NCBI RefSeq assembly: GCF_002277895.1
Contig: NZ_CP022998.1
Location: 496,001-560,000, forward strand
Origin: Rhizobium sp. 11515TR
Lineage (GTDB): Bacteria > Pseudomonadota > Alphaproteobacteria > Rhizobiales > Rhizobiaceae
Length of the DNA stretch: 64,000 nucleotides
Reading direction: 5' to 3'
Part shown: positions 35,984 to 44,503 of the stretch, piece by piece
Layout of the letters: each line of letters starts with the position of its first letter
Numbering within the stretch: the first letter of the stretch is position 1
Position numbers and translations under genes: made by a program
Notes under the pieces: model-generated
Database searches by the model: none
What the model was told of the DNA's origin: nothing
The model's input: the letters and a program-made list of their open reading frames with translations, nothing else

Positions 35984-37105
35984 ATGCCTGACCACGATGC
36001 ATATATTGGGTTGGACGTCCACAAAGACTCGATCTCCGTTGCCATTGCAGACGCTGGCCGTTCTGGCGAGGTCCGTCTATTCGGAGCAATTCCGAACGAG
36101 CCAGATGCGATCGCTAAACTTGTAAAGAAACTTTCGAGCAGGCACGGACGGGTAGAGTTTGTTTACGAGGCAGGGCCGTGTGGATACAATGTCTTTCGGC
36201 AAATTGAGGCGTTGGGGTTCGTTTGCCGGGTAGTCGCGCCAAGCCATACCCCTGTCCGACCAGGCAATCGGCAGAAGAACGACACTCGCGACGCCGTGAT
36301 GCTTGCAAGGCTGTTGCGCGCCGGAGAACTGACCTTCGTTTGGGTTCCTGATGTCGTACACGAGGCGATGCGTGACCTAGTGCGAGCCCGGTCCGTCGCG
36401 TCTCACGATGCGCGGAAAGCGCGAACATTGATCCAACTATTTTTGTTAAAGCATGACCTCCGGCATTCAGCCAAGTCATGGACGTCAAGGCATAGAACCT
36501 GGCTACGCAACCGACATTTCCAACATCATGCGCAGCAGATCGCGTTTCAAAGCTATCTGAACCGACTGGAACAGGCCGAGGCCCGCAAAAAAGAGTTGGA
36601 GGATCAGATCGCTGTCATTTCTCAATCGTGGTCCCTGGCACCTACGGTGATGAACCTGCAGGCCTTCAAAGGCATAGGCTTGGTCATCGCTGCAACACTG
36701 GTCGCCGAGGTCGGAATATTTTCTCGCTTCGACAGCCCCCGGAAGCTGATGGCATACCTTGGACTGATCCCTGGAGAGCACTCAAGCGGCGGTTCCGTTC
36801 GATCACGCGGGATAACGAAGACAGGCAACTCGGCCCTTCGCGCCTTGCTCTTCGAGGCTGCCTGGTCCTACCGCGTTCAGGCCAAGGTTGGAAACTGGAT
36901 GCATAAGCGACGCCCGGACGTCCCGCAGGCCATTAATGACATCGCCTGGAAAGCCCAAGTGCGGCTGAGCGCTCGATATCGCAAATTAGTCGGATCAGGT
37001 AAAAAGAGCAACGTGGCCATCACCGCGGTTGCTCGCGAGCTTGTCGGCTTCCTATGGGATGTTGCTCGCAAAACTGAAAGCGAAACAATGTCATCTGCTG
37101 CTTGA
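35984..37105 (+). CDS. IS110-family transposase
   Basis: 373 residues: RuvC-like N-terminal domain (YIGLDVHKDSISVAIAD, FVYEAGPCGY, KNDTRDAVMLARLLRAGEL) and C-terminal Transposase_20 domain (LQAFKGIGLVIAATLVAEVGIFSRFDSPRKLMAYLGLIPGEHSSGGSVRSRGITKTGNSALRALLFEAAWSYR, with the serine after HSSGGS). AGGAGG precedes ATG 35984. IS110 enzymes are DEDD recombinases guided by a bridge RNA encoded in the element. The frame is intact, so the element may still be active. Confidence 0.93.
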   Translation: MPDHDAYIGLDVHKDSISVAIADAGRSGEVRLFGAIPNEPDAIAKLVKKLSSRHGRVEFVYEAGPCGYNVFRQIEALGFVCRVVAPSHTPVRPGNRQKNDTRDAVMLARLLRAGELTFVWVPDVVHEAMRDLVRARSVASHDARKARTLIQLFLLKHDLRHSAKSWTSRHRTWLRNRHFQHHAQQIAFQSYLNRLEQAEARKKELEDQIAVISQSWSLAPTVMNLQAFKGIGLVIAATLVAEVGIFSRFDSPRKLMAYLGLIPGEHSSGGSVRSRGITKTGNSALRALLFEAAWSYRVQAKVGNWMHKRRPDVPQAINDIAWKAQVRLSARYRKLVGSGKKSNVAITAVARELVGFLWDVARKTESETMSSAA

Positions 37106-37546
37106 GAGCTAACCCATCATCAACGATCGGGAATGGTCAGAGCGTCGGGAGCGGAGAAGGAATCCTCGGGCAAAAATTTGGACGGGTTTATCCTATGTCC
37201 GCAGCCAGATCGAGGCAGCCTTCCGACGCATCGTCACCATTGGGTAGCCAATCCCAGGACAAGAGTTTGAGCAACCGTCGAGTATTCCCGGCGCTCTGAC
37301 CCATCCCGACCGTGACACCATGCTATGCGCTGCCTGCCACGCAGGTGGTGTTTTAAAGTGCGCCTCAAACCTTGATAATGGTCATAAGAGTTCTTCCTTC
37401 CGATTCCATTCCCCGTTCATTCTGCCCATGTCGGCGATGAAGTCGAGGTTGATTATCGCTGGCATCCGTATTTCGGCCAGAAGGTAATGGTTCGCCGCGT
37501 CGAAGAGCGCGCGACAGGTCGATTTCTGAAGGTCTTGGGGCCGCCA
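37106..37546. other. IS110 3' flank and truncated DUF5372-like fragment
   Basis: No intact gene. 37106-37360 is non-coding IS110 right-end sequence with GC-rich dyads, a possible place for bridge RNA. From 37388 to 37546 a plus-strand frame reads VHSAHVGDEVEVDYRWHPYFGQKVMVRRVEERATGRFLKVLGP, resembling small DUF5372-like proteins found beside transposons (from memory). It has neither start nor stop and is cut exactly where the right repeat begins. Confidence 0.45.
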
Positions 37547-37683
37547 GCGCGGCCGGCGGCCGAGATCGAGCCGGTCTCCTGAATATGCTCGAGAAGCTCC
37601 ATCTTGCCGCGCCCAAGCCGATCCTGCCCCGAAAAGCTGATGCGGAGAATGGGCTTCAACGATGACTGCGGAGCGTCGGTCAT
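37547..37683 (-). pseudogene. modE N-terminal fragment (right repeat copy)
   Basis: The first 45 or so codons of modE (MTDAPQSSLKPILRISFSGQ...TGSISAAGRA) recur here on the minus strand, then run into unrelated DNA at 37546. The helix-turn-helix is incomplete, so it is non-functional. Base-identical to the intact gene. Confidence 0.93.
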
Positions 37684-37863
37684 GGCGCCTGTAACGGTTT
37701 GGTCTCAATGGTTTATAGGCGGCTTTCGCGCGCCTGTACATGCCGGGGAGAATGGACGGAAGACGGTAGCGGCCTATCTGATTTCCAATACAACGGCGCA
37801 CTTCCAAACAGAAGTGCCGCGAGTTCTTCATCGTCGCACGAATGGGAAAAACAATGTCGGCTT
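37547..37863. repeat. 317-bp direct repeat, right copy
   Basis: Matches 26498-26814 with two differences (37841 and 37857). The offset is 11,049 bp. It continues uninterrupted into the intact DUF1330 gene, whereas the left copy continues into intact modE. Confidence 0.95.
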
Positions 37864-38153
37864 ATATCATCTCCGATGTCACGGTAAGCGATGCCGAGGC
37901 CTTCCAGATCTACCGGACCCGCGCAGCCGCCTCCATAACCCGGTATGGAGGGCATTATCTTGTCCGCGGCGGCCCGATCGAAAAGCTGGAAGGCGACTGG
38001 TCGCCGCAGGCAATCGTGATCGTCGAGTTTCCCGACATCGAGCGAGCCAGAGCCTGGTATCGCTCACCGGAATATGCCCATGCCCTTGAAGTTCGCGACC
38101 AAGCGCTCAGCCGCAACCTCATTCTTGTCGACGGAGTGACCCCGGAAAGCTGA
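37854..38153 (+). CDS. DUF1330 protein
   Basis: 99 residues, MSAYIISDVTVSDAEAFQIYRTRAAASITRYGGHYLVRGGPIEKLEGDWSPQAIVIVEFPDIERARAWYRSPEYAHALEVRDQALSRNLILVDG, a ferredoxin-like (dabb-type) DUF1330 fold. Function unknown. ATG 37854 fits the family; an in-frame ATG 12 bases earlier is possible. The first codons lie in the repeat, so the ancestral locus read modE / DUF1330 divergently before the island came in. Confidence 0.88.
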   Translation: MSAYIISDVTVSDAEAFQIYRTRAAASITRYGGHYLVRGGPIEKLEGDWSPQAIVIVEFPDIERARAWYRSPEYAHALEVRDQALSRNLILVDGVTPES

Positions 38154-38312
38154 TTTTTGGCATCTGCCGCGGATGTTCACCCATATCTGGTGCAAAAGAG
38201 CCCCGTTCAGACGCAAATCCTTGTCCCGAATGGCCGAAGTTGCAGGCCTGCGTCTTGAAACCTTAATGCTTTGATGCCTATCTTTATAACGTGATCGACT
38301 CAGATCACTCAC

Positions 38313-38759
38313 GTGCATGTTCTGTTACTCAAGGAAGGAAGAGCACTGACAACAGTACACGCCAAGGGAAGAACGCCTGTCGTTATCCCGAAGAGCTCGG
38401 AACGTGGCGCCGATGCCGCTGCCCGCGCCCTGCAAGCCGTCCTCGCAAGCCTCGAGGATTCCAAGGCCGAAAATATCGTCACCATCGACATTGCTGGCAA
38501 GTCTGCGCTTGGAGACTACATGGTCGTCGTCTCCGGCCGATCGAACCGCCATGTCCTGGCGATTGCCGACCATCTCATGACCGATCTCAAGGACGAGGGC
38601 TTCGGCAATGCCCGCGTCGAGGGTCTCGATGGCGGCGATTGGGTGTTGATCGACACCGGCGACATCATCGTTCACGTCTTCAGACCTGAGATCCGCGAGT
38701 TCTACAACATCGAAAAGATGTGGGCAGCACCCGATCTCGACGAAGGCACGCTGCACTAG
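38313..38759 (+). CDS. rsfS: Ribosome silencing factor RsfS
   Basis: About 148 residues: AARALQAVLASLEDSKAENIVTIDIAGKSALGDYMVVVSGRSNRHVLAIADHLMTDLKDEG and DWVLIDTGDIIVHVFRPEIREFYNIEKMW are the RsfS/Iojap signature. It binds L14 on the 50S subunit and blocks subunit joining in stationary phase. The start is unsure: GTG at 38313 opens the frame, but AAGGAAGGAAG at 38331 points to a non-ATG start near CTG 38346. GTGATC-N6-GATCAC (38291-38308) lies just upstream. Confidence 0.93.
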   Translation: MHVLLLKEGRALTTVHAKGRTPVVIPKSSERGADAAARALQAVLASLEDSKAENIVTIDIAGKSALGDYMVVVSGRSNRHVLAIADHLMTDLKDEGFGNARVEGLDGGDWVLIDTGDIIVHVFRPEIREFYNIEKMWAAPDLDEGTLH

Positions 38760-38773
38760 CGGAGCGACCGCAT

Positions 38774-38810
38774 TTCCAGGAAAACTGCGCAGCGGTTTTC
38801 CGCCCGGAAT
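38774..38810. repeat. RIME-like intergenic repeat, copy 1
   Basis: A 37-bp core TTCCAGGAAAA-TGCG-AGCGGTTTTCCGCCCGGAAT, matching 44401-44437 at 35 of 37 bases. GGAAAA/TTTTCC gives it a dyad. It lies between rsfS and rlmH. Rhizobial genomes carry many such mosaic intergenic elements. Confidence 0.6.
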
Positions 38811-38931
38811 GCGCAAGGATCCAAGGGCGCCTTTCAGGCCCCCCGTGTGCAGGTTTACATCGCCGGAGATGAACTCCCGGCAAGAGTTTCGTTTTGTGCC
38901 GCCATGACGGCGGATATGCGTGGGAGCGGGG

Positions 38932-39414
38932 ATGCGGATAGGTCTTTTTGCGGTGGGACGGCTGAAAGCCGGCCCGGAAAAGGATCTTGCAGCTCGCTAT
39001 CTTGACCGTTTCGCCAAGGCCGGGCCGGCCATCGGCCTGGAAATGGCGCGCATGACCGAGGTTGCCGAAAGCCGCGCCTCCAACAGCGAGACCCGCAAGC
39101 GTGAGGAAGCGGGCCTCTTGCAAAAGGCGCACCCTGAAGGCGGTGTCCTCATTCTTCTCGATGAACGTGGTAAGGCGCTCGACAGTGAAGCCTTCGCCGC
39201 CATGCTCGGAACATACCGCGATCAGGGCAAGCGCGACCTGACGATTGCCATCGGCGGCGCCGATGGCCTCGACCCCGCCCTCTACGACAAGGCCGACATG
39301 ACCATTTGCCTGGGAAAGCTGACCTGGCCGCACCAGCTCGTGCGCATCCTGATTGCCGAACAGCTCTACCGAGCCGTGACCATCCTCTCCGGACACCCCT
39401 ACCACCGGGTGTGA
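38932..39414 (+). CDS. rlmH: 23S rRNA (pseudouridine1915-N3)-methyltransferase
   Basis: 160 residues from ATG 38932, MRIGLFAVGRLKAGPEKDLAARYLDRFAKAG; SPOUT knot region LILLDERGKALDSEAFAAMLGTYRDQGKRDLTIAIGGADGLDPAL and C-terminus LTWPHQLVRILIAEQLYRAVTILSGHPYHRV, the RlmH tail that contacts the ribosome. It methylates helix 69 of assembled 70S. GGAGCGGGG precedes the ATG. Follows rsfS as in most bacteria. Confidence 0.97.
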   Translation: MRIGLFAVGRLKAGPEKDLAARYLDRFAKAGPAIGLEMARMTEVAESRASNSETRKREEAGLLQKAHPEGGVLILLDERGKALDSEAFAAMLGTYRDQGKRDLTIAIGGADGLDPALYDKADMTICLGKLTWPHQLVRILIAEQLYRAVTILSGHPYHRV

Positions 39415-39584
39415 TTGCTCCATCCGTTTTTGAAAACAGTTTGGCTTTCCCCGTTTTTGCGTTAACGAAACGCTCACACAGGCGTGTTTTGATTCCCGCC
39501 CTGAAAATGACGATGCTTCCTGGATGATTGCGGCAAATCAGCTTATTTTCGCGCGATCCGAAGGGACCAGGCTGAACCGACTGG

Positions 39585-41039
39585 ATGAGAAAAGCCCCGC
39601 CCATGCTCTCGCGTATCGTGCTGCCAGCTTTGGCGGCAATGCTCGGCGTGGGCGCCTATATCGCAGGCCCTTTCTCTCGGGAGGACGTCGCCGTCGCGCA
39701 GGAAGCGGATGCCATCGCGCCGCAAGCGCCTGACGATCGCCCTTCCGCGACGGCATCGGCACCTGGACAGGAAACCCCTGACCCGGCGGCAGACCTTGCG
39801 CGCAAGCGCGATGAGACCCGCGCGCAGCTCGATGCGCTTTCAAAGACGATCAGCCTTTCGTCCGGCAAGACGAAGGAACTGGAAGACAGCATCGCCTCTC
39901 TCGACAAGAGCACCGAAAGCCTACGCCAGGCGCTGATCGACAGTGCCGCCCGCCGCAAGGATTTGGACCGCAAGATCCAGCAAAGCGAGAAGACGCTGAC
40001 AAACCTAGCCGTCAGGCAAGACAAGATCCGTGCCTCGCTGCACCAACGCCGCGCGCTGCTAGCCGAGGTTCTCGGCGCCCTGGAGCGCATGGGACGCAAT
40101 CCGCCACCCGCTTTGCTGGTCACGCCGGACGATGCGCTCGCCTCGGTGCGCAGCGCCATTCTTCTTGGCGCCGTCGTGCCCGGAATGCGCAAGGAGACGG
40201 ACAAGCTCATCGCCGATCTGACCGATCTCAGCAAGTTGCAAGCCGATACCGCCGCCGAAAAGGCGAGCTTCACCACCACCATGACCAACAGTCTGGAGGA
40301 GGAGCGGCGCATGGATCTGCTGATTGCGGAAAATGACAAGCACAGCAAGGAAAACGCCACTCAGCTTGAGGCGGAGCGCAAGCGCGCGGAGGAGCTGGCC
40401 GGTCAGGCAACCAGCCTGGAAGGGCTCGTCGCCTCGCTGGAAAGTCAGATCGGCTCAGTGCGGGACGCTGCCGCTGCTGCCCGCGCGGAAGAAGCGCGCC
40501 GCGCGCAGATGACCGAACAGCAGCGCGAGCAGGCGAAAGCCCTTGCCGAGAACGGCGTGCCCGATAAAAACCGCATTACGCCCGCATATCCATTTTCAGA
40601 CCTGAAGAAAAAGTTGGAGCTGCCCGTGGCGGGCGATATTCTCCGCCAGTTCGGCGACGACGATGGCACCGGCCACACCGCGATGGGACTGACCGTCGCG
40701 ACCGGCCCGGAAGCACTGGTCACGGCTCCCGCCGACGGCACGGTCGTCTACGCCGGCGCGTTTCGCAGCTACGGACAGATGATCATCCTGGATACGGGCG
40801 ACGGCTATCACATGGTGCTGTCGGGCATGGACGCGATCAAGACGCGCCCTGGCAGATTCGTCTTCGCTGGCGAACCGCTTGCCACGATGGGCCAGAAAAG
40901 AGTCGCGAGCGCGACCGCATTGGCGCTGGAAACGGATCGGCCAACGCTTTACATTGAATTCCGAAAAGATGGAAAACCAGTCGATTCTCGGCCCTGGTGG
41001 ACCTCCAAAGACACTGGAAAGGCACGCAATGATACGTAG
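39585..41039 (+). CDS. EnvC-like murein hydrolase activator (degenerate LytM domain)
   Basis: 484 residues: an N-terminal signal anchor (about 5-25), long coiled coils (70-330), and a C-terminal LytM fold (360-475; DGTGHTAMGLTVATGPEALVTAPADGTVVYAGAFRSYGQMIILDTGDGYHMVLSGMDAIKTRPGRFVFAGEPLATMG...LYIEFRKDGKPVDSRPWW). The zinc residues of active LytM enzymes are missing: HxxxD has become HTAMGL and the HLHFE histidines are YIEF. So it should activate an amidase, like EnvC, and not cut peptidoglycan. It overlaps ctpA by 11 bases. Confidence 0.88.
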   Translation: MRKAPPMLSRIVLPALAAMLGVGAYIAGPFSREDVAVAQEADAIAPQAPDDRPSATASAPGQETPDPAADLARKRDETRAQLDALSKTISLSSGKTKELEDSIASLDKSTESLRQALIDSAARRKDLDRKIQQSEKTLTNLAVRQDKIRASLHQRRALLAEVLGALERMGRNPPPALLVTPDDALASVRSAILLGAVVPGMRKETDKLIADLTDLSKLQADTAAEKASFTTTMTNSLEEERRMDLLIAENDKHSKENATQLEAERKRAEELAGQATSLEGLVASLESQIGSVRDAAAAARAEEARRAQMTEQQREQAKALAENGVPDKNRITPAYPFSDLKKKLELPVAGDILRQFGDDDGTGHTAMGLTVATGPEALVTAPADGTVVYAGAFRSYGQMIILDTGDGYHMVLSGMDAIKTRPGRFVFAGEPLATMGQKRVASATALALETDRPTLYIEFRKDGKPVDSRPWWTSKDTGKARNDT

Positions 41040-42357
41040 GGCTTCTCTTGTTCTCGTCGGCGCATTGATGGGTGCGACCGCGATGGGCGTTATCTACTCG
41101 GCGGTAGCGCCGGCGGAAGCCGCTGGCACTTCCACCTATAAGGAGTTGTCGATTTTCGGCGATGTCTTTGAGCGCGTCCGCGCGCAGTATGTGACCCCTC
41201 CCCAGGAAGACAAGCTCGTCGAAGCCGCCATCAACGGCATGTTATCGTCGCTGGACCCGCATTCGAGCTACATGAACGCCAAGGATGCGGAAGACATGCG
41301 CACCCAGACCAAGGGTGAGTTCGGCGGTCTCGGTATCGAAGTGACGATGGACAACGATCTCGTCAAGGTCATCACCCCGATCGACGATACGCCCGCTGCC
41401 AAGGCCGGTGTCCTTGCCGGCGATTATATCACAGCCATCGACGGCCAGTCGGTCCGCGGGCTGAAGCTGGAAGACGCCGTCGAAAAGATGCGCGGCCCGG
41501 TCAAGACACCGATCAAGCTCACCCTGATACGCAAGGGCGTCGACAAGCCGATCGAGCTCACGGTCATTCGTGATGTCATCGCCGTTGCCGCCGTCAAGTC
41601 GCGCGAGGAAGGTGGCGATGTCGGCTATATCCGCATCATCTCCTTCACAGAAAAGACCACGCCGGATCTCGAAGCCGCGATCGCTAAGATCAAGAAGGAT
41701 ATCCCGGCCGAGAAGCTGAAGGGCTACGTCCTCGACCTGCGCCTCAACCCGGGCGGCCTGCTCGACCAGGCGATCAACGTTGCCGACGACGTGCTGGAGC
41801 GCGGCGAGATCGTTTCGACCCGAGGCCGCAATCCGGACGAGACCCGCCGCTTCAACGCCACTCCAGGCGATCTGACCGACGGCAAGCCGATCATCGTGCT
41901 CATCAATGGCGGCTCGGCCTCGGCTTCGGAAATCGTCGCCGGTGCCCTGCAGGATCTGCGTCGCGCCACGGTGCTCGGCACCCAGTCCTTCGGCAAGGGC
42001 TCCGTCCAGACGATCATTCCGCTCGGTGATGGCAATGGCGCCCTACGTCTGACGACGGCGCTCTATTACACGCCGTCGGGCCGTTCGATCCAGGGCACGG
42101 GCATCACGCCCGATGTTAAGGTCGACCAGCCGCTGCCCGACGATTTGAAGGGCAAGCTGACGACGGAAGGCGAATCCAGCCTGCCGGGCCACATCAAGGG
42201 CCAGAGCGAGACCGACAAGGGCTCCGGCTCTTCGGCCTACGTGCCGCCGGATCCGAAGGACGATATCCAGCTCAACTACGCGCTCGACCTGCTGCGTGGC
42301 GCGAAGACCGATCCGGCCTTCCCGCCGAACCCCGAAAAGGCGGTTTCCTCCAAGTAA
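41029..42357 (+). CDS. ctpA: Carboxy-terminal processing protease
   Basis: 442 residues with an exported N-terminus (MIRRASLVLVGALMGATAMGVIYSAVAPAEA), then LSSLDPHSSYMNAKDAEDM, a PDZ domain (GEFGGLGIEVTMDNDLVKVITPIDDTPAAKAGVLAGDYITAIDG) and the S41 protease core with serine in NGGSASASEIVAGAL and lysine in GTQSFGKGSVQT. It cleaves periplasmic substrates from their C-termini. ATG 41029 overlaps the end of the EnvC-like gene, a genetic pairing seen in many proteobacteria. Confidence 0.95.
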   Translation: MIRRASLVLVGALMGATAMGVIYSAVAPAEAAGTSTYKELSIFGDVFERVRAQYVTPPQEDKLVEAAINGMLSSLDPHSSYMNAKDAEDMRTQTKGEFGGLGIEVTMDNDLVKVITPIDDTPAAKAGVLAGDYITAIDGQSVRGLKLEDAVEKMRGPVKTPIKLTLIRKGVDKPIELTVIRDVIAVAAVKSREEGGDVGYIRIISFTEKTTPDLEAAIAKIKKDIPAEKLKGYVLDLRLNPGGLLDQAINVADDVLERGEIVSTRGRNPDETRRFNATPGDLTDGKPIIVLINGGSASASEIVAGALQDLRRATVLGTQSFGKGSVQTIIPLGDGNGALRLTTALYYTPSGRSIQGTGITPDVKVDQPLPDDLKGKLTTEGESSLPGHIKGQSETDKGSGSSAYVPPDPKDDIQLNYALDLLRGAKTDPAFPPNPEKAVSSK

Positions 42358-42363
42358 GGATTG

Positions 42364-42393
42364 GCGCCGGGCTGGAAACAGACCCGGCGCTTT
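42364..42393 (+). terminator. Terminator-like hairpin after ctpA
   Basis: GCGCCGGG (42364-42371) pairs with CCCGGCGC (42383-42390), followed by only three T's. It probably reduces read-through into the deacetylase gene. Confidence 0.6.
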
Positions 42394-42573
42394 CATGATG
42401 AGGGAGCGGGACAAAGTGTATCGTTCCGATCGTCTCCGCCGGCCTCAATTCCGTATGAATCCGGCGTCTCTCAGAAACAATTTTGTTCATGTTTTAGCGC
42501 TTTGAGTGCCGCGGGCATTTTTCCGCTTCGCCGTGAGCGATATGCTCGAGGCCGATAGAGTTTTCCGCTTGGG

Positions 42574-43779
42574 GTGGATTGGAACTTGGGAACGGATTTG
42601 CATGCACCGTTGGGACAGAACCGCCGCCCCGGCCGCCAGCGGCGCTCCATACCTTTTGGACGCATTCTCGGCGGCTTCTGCCTGATCGCGATCGCCGGCT
42701 TTTCTCTCTATTCGGCGCTTTTGCGCGATCACCTACAAAAGACCCAGCCGGTCGAGACGGCAAAGAAGGAAGATCCGGCTCCTCCAGCCGAGACCAAGGC
42801 GGCCGCGGCCGGGCAAACCGGACAGACCGGGCTAACCCAGGTCGATCCGCAATCCGGCGCCAATACCACACGCATCGTTACCGGCGACGGTTCGGTCGTC
42901 ACCATGTTCAGCCCGAACAACCGTGATGGTAGCGGCCCGGTCCTGATCAACGCCAATCAGGTGGGCCAAGACCCGCGCATGGCGGCAACGCCGAATGACA
43001 GCCTGCTGGAGGACTCTCCTTTCGGCAAGCTGCCGATCACCTCGCCGAGCGGCCTGCGACCGATGGATCAATATGCGCGGCCCTGGTCCGGCGCGCGCGG
43101 TACCCGCATCGCTATCGTCGTCAGCGGCCTTGGATTGAGCCAGACCGGTACCCAGCGCGCCATCGAGAAGCTGCCGGAAGAAATCACCCTTGCTTTTGCC
43201 GTCAGCGGCAACAGCCTGCAGCGCTGGATGCAGGAGGCGCGGCGCGGCGGCCATGAGATCCTCATCCAAGTACCGTTCGAACCCTTCGACTATCCCAGCA
43301 ACAATCCCGGCCCGGATACGCTGCTGACCTCGCTTTCGGCTGCAAAGAACATCGATAACCTGCACAAGGCGATGGGCAAGATCACCAATTATACCGGTGT
43401 CATGAACTATCTCGGCGGCCGCTTCCTCGCCAATCCCGATGCCATAGAACCGGTCCTGCGCGATATTGGAAAGCGCGGCCTGCTATTCCTGGATGACGGC
43501 TCTTCGGCGCAATCCAAATCCGGAATGCTCGCCAAGACACTGGAAGTGCCGCATGCTTTCGCCGATATCCAGCTCGACGGAGAACTGCAGCAGGACGCGA
43601 TCCTCAAGAAACTCGATGAACTCGAGCGCATTGCCCGCCGCAATGGCTCCGCGATCGGCGTGGCCTCGGCGTTCGACGAGAGTGTCGATGCCATCAGCAA
43701 ATGGACCGAGGAGGCCGCCATGCGCGGCATTGAAATCGTCGCCGTCTCGGCGCTTGCCGACGACCCGAAACATCCCTGA
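42574..43779 (+). CDS. Divergent polysaccharide deacetylase (YibQ family)
   Basis: 401 residues: N-terminal membrane anchor (ILGGFCLIAIAGFSLYSALL), a low-complexity linker, then the DUF610/YibQ domain (about 170-400; RIAIVVSGLGLSQTGTQRAIEKLPEEITLAFAVSGNSLQRWMQEARRGGHEILIQVPFEP, NYLGGRFLANPDAI, GLLFLDDGSSAQS, ADIQLDGE). It adopts the NodB fold, though catalytic metal residues vary. The start is GTG 42574 or TTG 42586 (LGTDLHAPLG). It sits between ctpA and rppH, so a cell-envelope role is likely. Confidence 0.85.
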   Translation: MDWNLGTDLHAPLGQNRRPGRQRRSIPFGRILGGFCLIAIAGFSLYSALLRDHLQKTQPVETAKKEDPAPPAETKAAAAGQTGQTGLTQVDPQSGANTTRIVTGDGSVVTMFSPNNRDGSGPVLINANQVGQDPRMAATPNDSLLEDSPFGKLPITSPSGLRPMDQYARPWSGARGTRIAIVVSGLGLSQTGTQRAIEKLPEEITLAFAVSGNSLQRWMQEARRGGHEILIQVPFEPFDYPSNNPGPDTLLTSLSAAKNIDNLHKAMGKITNYTGVMNYLGGRFLANPDAIEPVLRDIGKRGLLFLDDGSSAQSKSGMLAKTLEVPHAFADIQLDGELQQDAILKKLDELERIARRNGSAIGVASAFDESVDAISKWTEEAAMRGIEIVAVSALADDPKHP

Positions 43780-43819
43780 CCTCTGGCCCGGCTGCCCGGG
43801 CTGACCCCTGGAGAGAGAA

Positions 43820-44359
43820 ATGAGCACGCCCCACGCGCCCGTAAGAGCCGAAGACCTGCCCTACCGCCCTTGTGTCGGCATCATGATCCTGAACCGTGAC
43901 GGCCTGGTTTGGGCCGGCCGCCGCATTCCGGACGGCAATTCCGAGTATGATGGCTCGCCCCAGCTTTGGCAGATGCCGCAGGGCGGCATAGATGAGGGCG
44001 AAGATCCGCTGAAGGCCGCCTATCGCGAACTTTATGAGGAAACAGGCATGAAAACCGTGACCTTGCTCGCGGAAGCGAAGGATTGGATCAATTACGACCT
44101 GCCGCCACAGCTGATCGGCATCGGCCTCAGGGGAAAATACCGCGGCCAGACGCAGCGCTGGTTCGCCTTCCGCTTCGAGGGCGACGAGAGCGAGATTGCC
44201 ATCAATCCTCCGCCGGGCGGCCATGAACCGGAATTCAATGCTTGGGAGTGGAAGCCAATGGCCGAGCTTCCCGGCCTGATCGTTGCATTCAAGCGATCGG
44301 TCTACGAGCAGGTGGTTTCGGAGTTCAGCCATCTGGCCGGCCTAAAGGCCGAAGACTGA
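43820..44359 (+). CDS. rppH: RNA pyrophosphohydrolase (Nudix)
   Basis: 179 residues: [52 protein letters not shown] (Nudix box GX5EX7REUXEEXGU), and [14 protein letters not shown]. It removes pyrophosphate from 5' triphosphate RNA ends to start mRNA decay or hydrolyses dinucleoside polyphosphates. GAGAGA lies before the ATG. A terminator follows. Confidence 0.95.
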   Translation: MSTPHAPVRAEDLPYRPCVGIMILNRDGLVWAGRRIPDGNSEYDGSPQLWQMPQGGIDEGEDPLKAAYRELYEETGMKTVTLLAEAKDWINYDLPPQLIGIGLRGKYRGQTQRWFAFRFEGDESEIAINPPPGGHEPEFNAWEWKPMAELPGLIVAFKRSVYEQVVSEFSHLAGLKAED

Positions 44360-44366
44360 ACGAAAG

Positions 44367-44391
44367 AACCGGCCGCAGAGCGGCCGGTTTT
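44367..44391 (+). terminator. Rho-independent terminator after rppH
   Basis: AACCGGCCGC-AGA-GCGGCCGGTT followed by TTCT. The near-perfect 10-bp stem could work on both strands, also ending bfr on the other side. Confidence 0.85.
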
Positions 44392-44400
44392 CTAGAGCAA

Positions 44401-44437
44401 TTCCAGGAAAATTGCGTAGCGGTTTTCCGCCCGGAAT
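44401..44437. repeat. RIME-like intergenic repeat, copy 2
   Basis: 35 of 37 bases match 38774-38810. It begins directly after the rppH terminator (AGAGCAATTCCAGG) and precedes the 3' end of bfr. Confidence 0.6.
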
Positions 44438-44503
44438 TGCCGGAAAACAAAAAGATAGAGCGGTTCAGAGTTTCCGTGAAACGCTAAACCGCTTTGGCAT
44501 CGA

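Noticed and set aside
26251..37863. Island as a tRNA-targeted integrative element
   Set aside because: No tRNA, integrase or att-sized repeat at its ends; the boundaries are 317-bp repeats of protein-coding DNA, pointing to homologous recombination.
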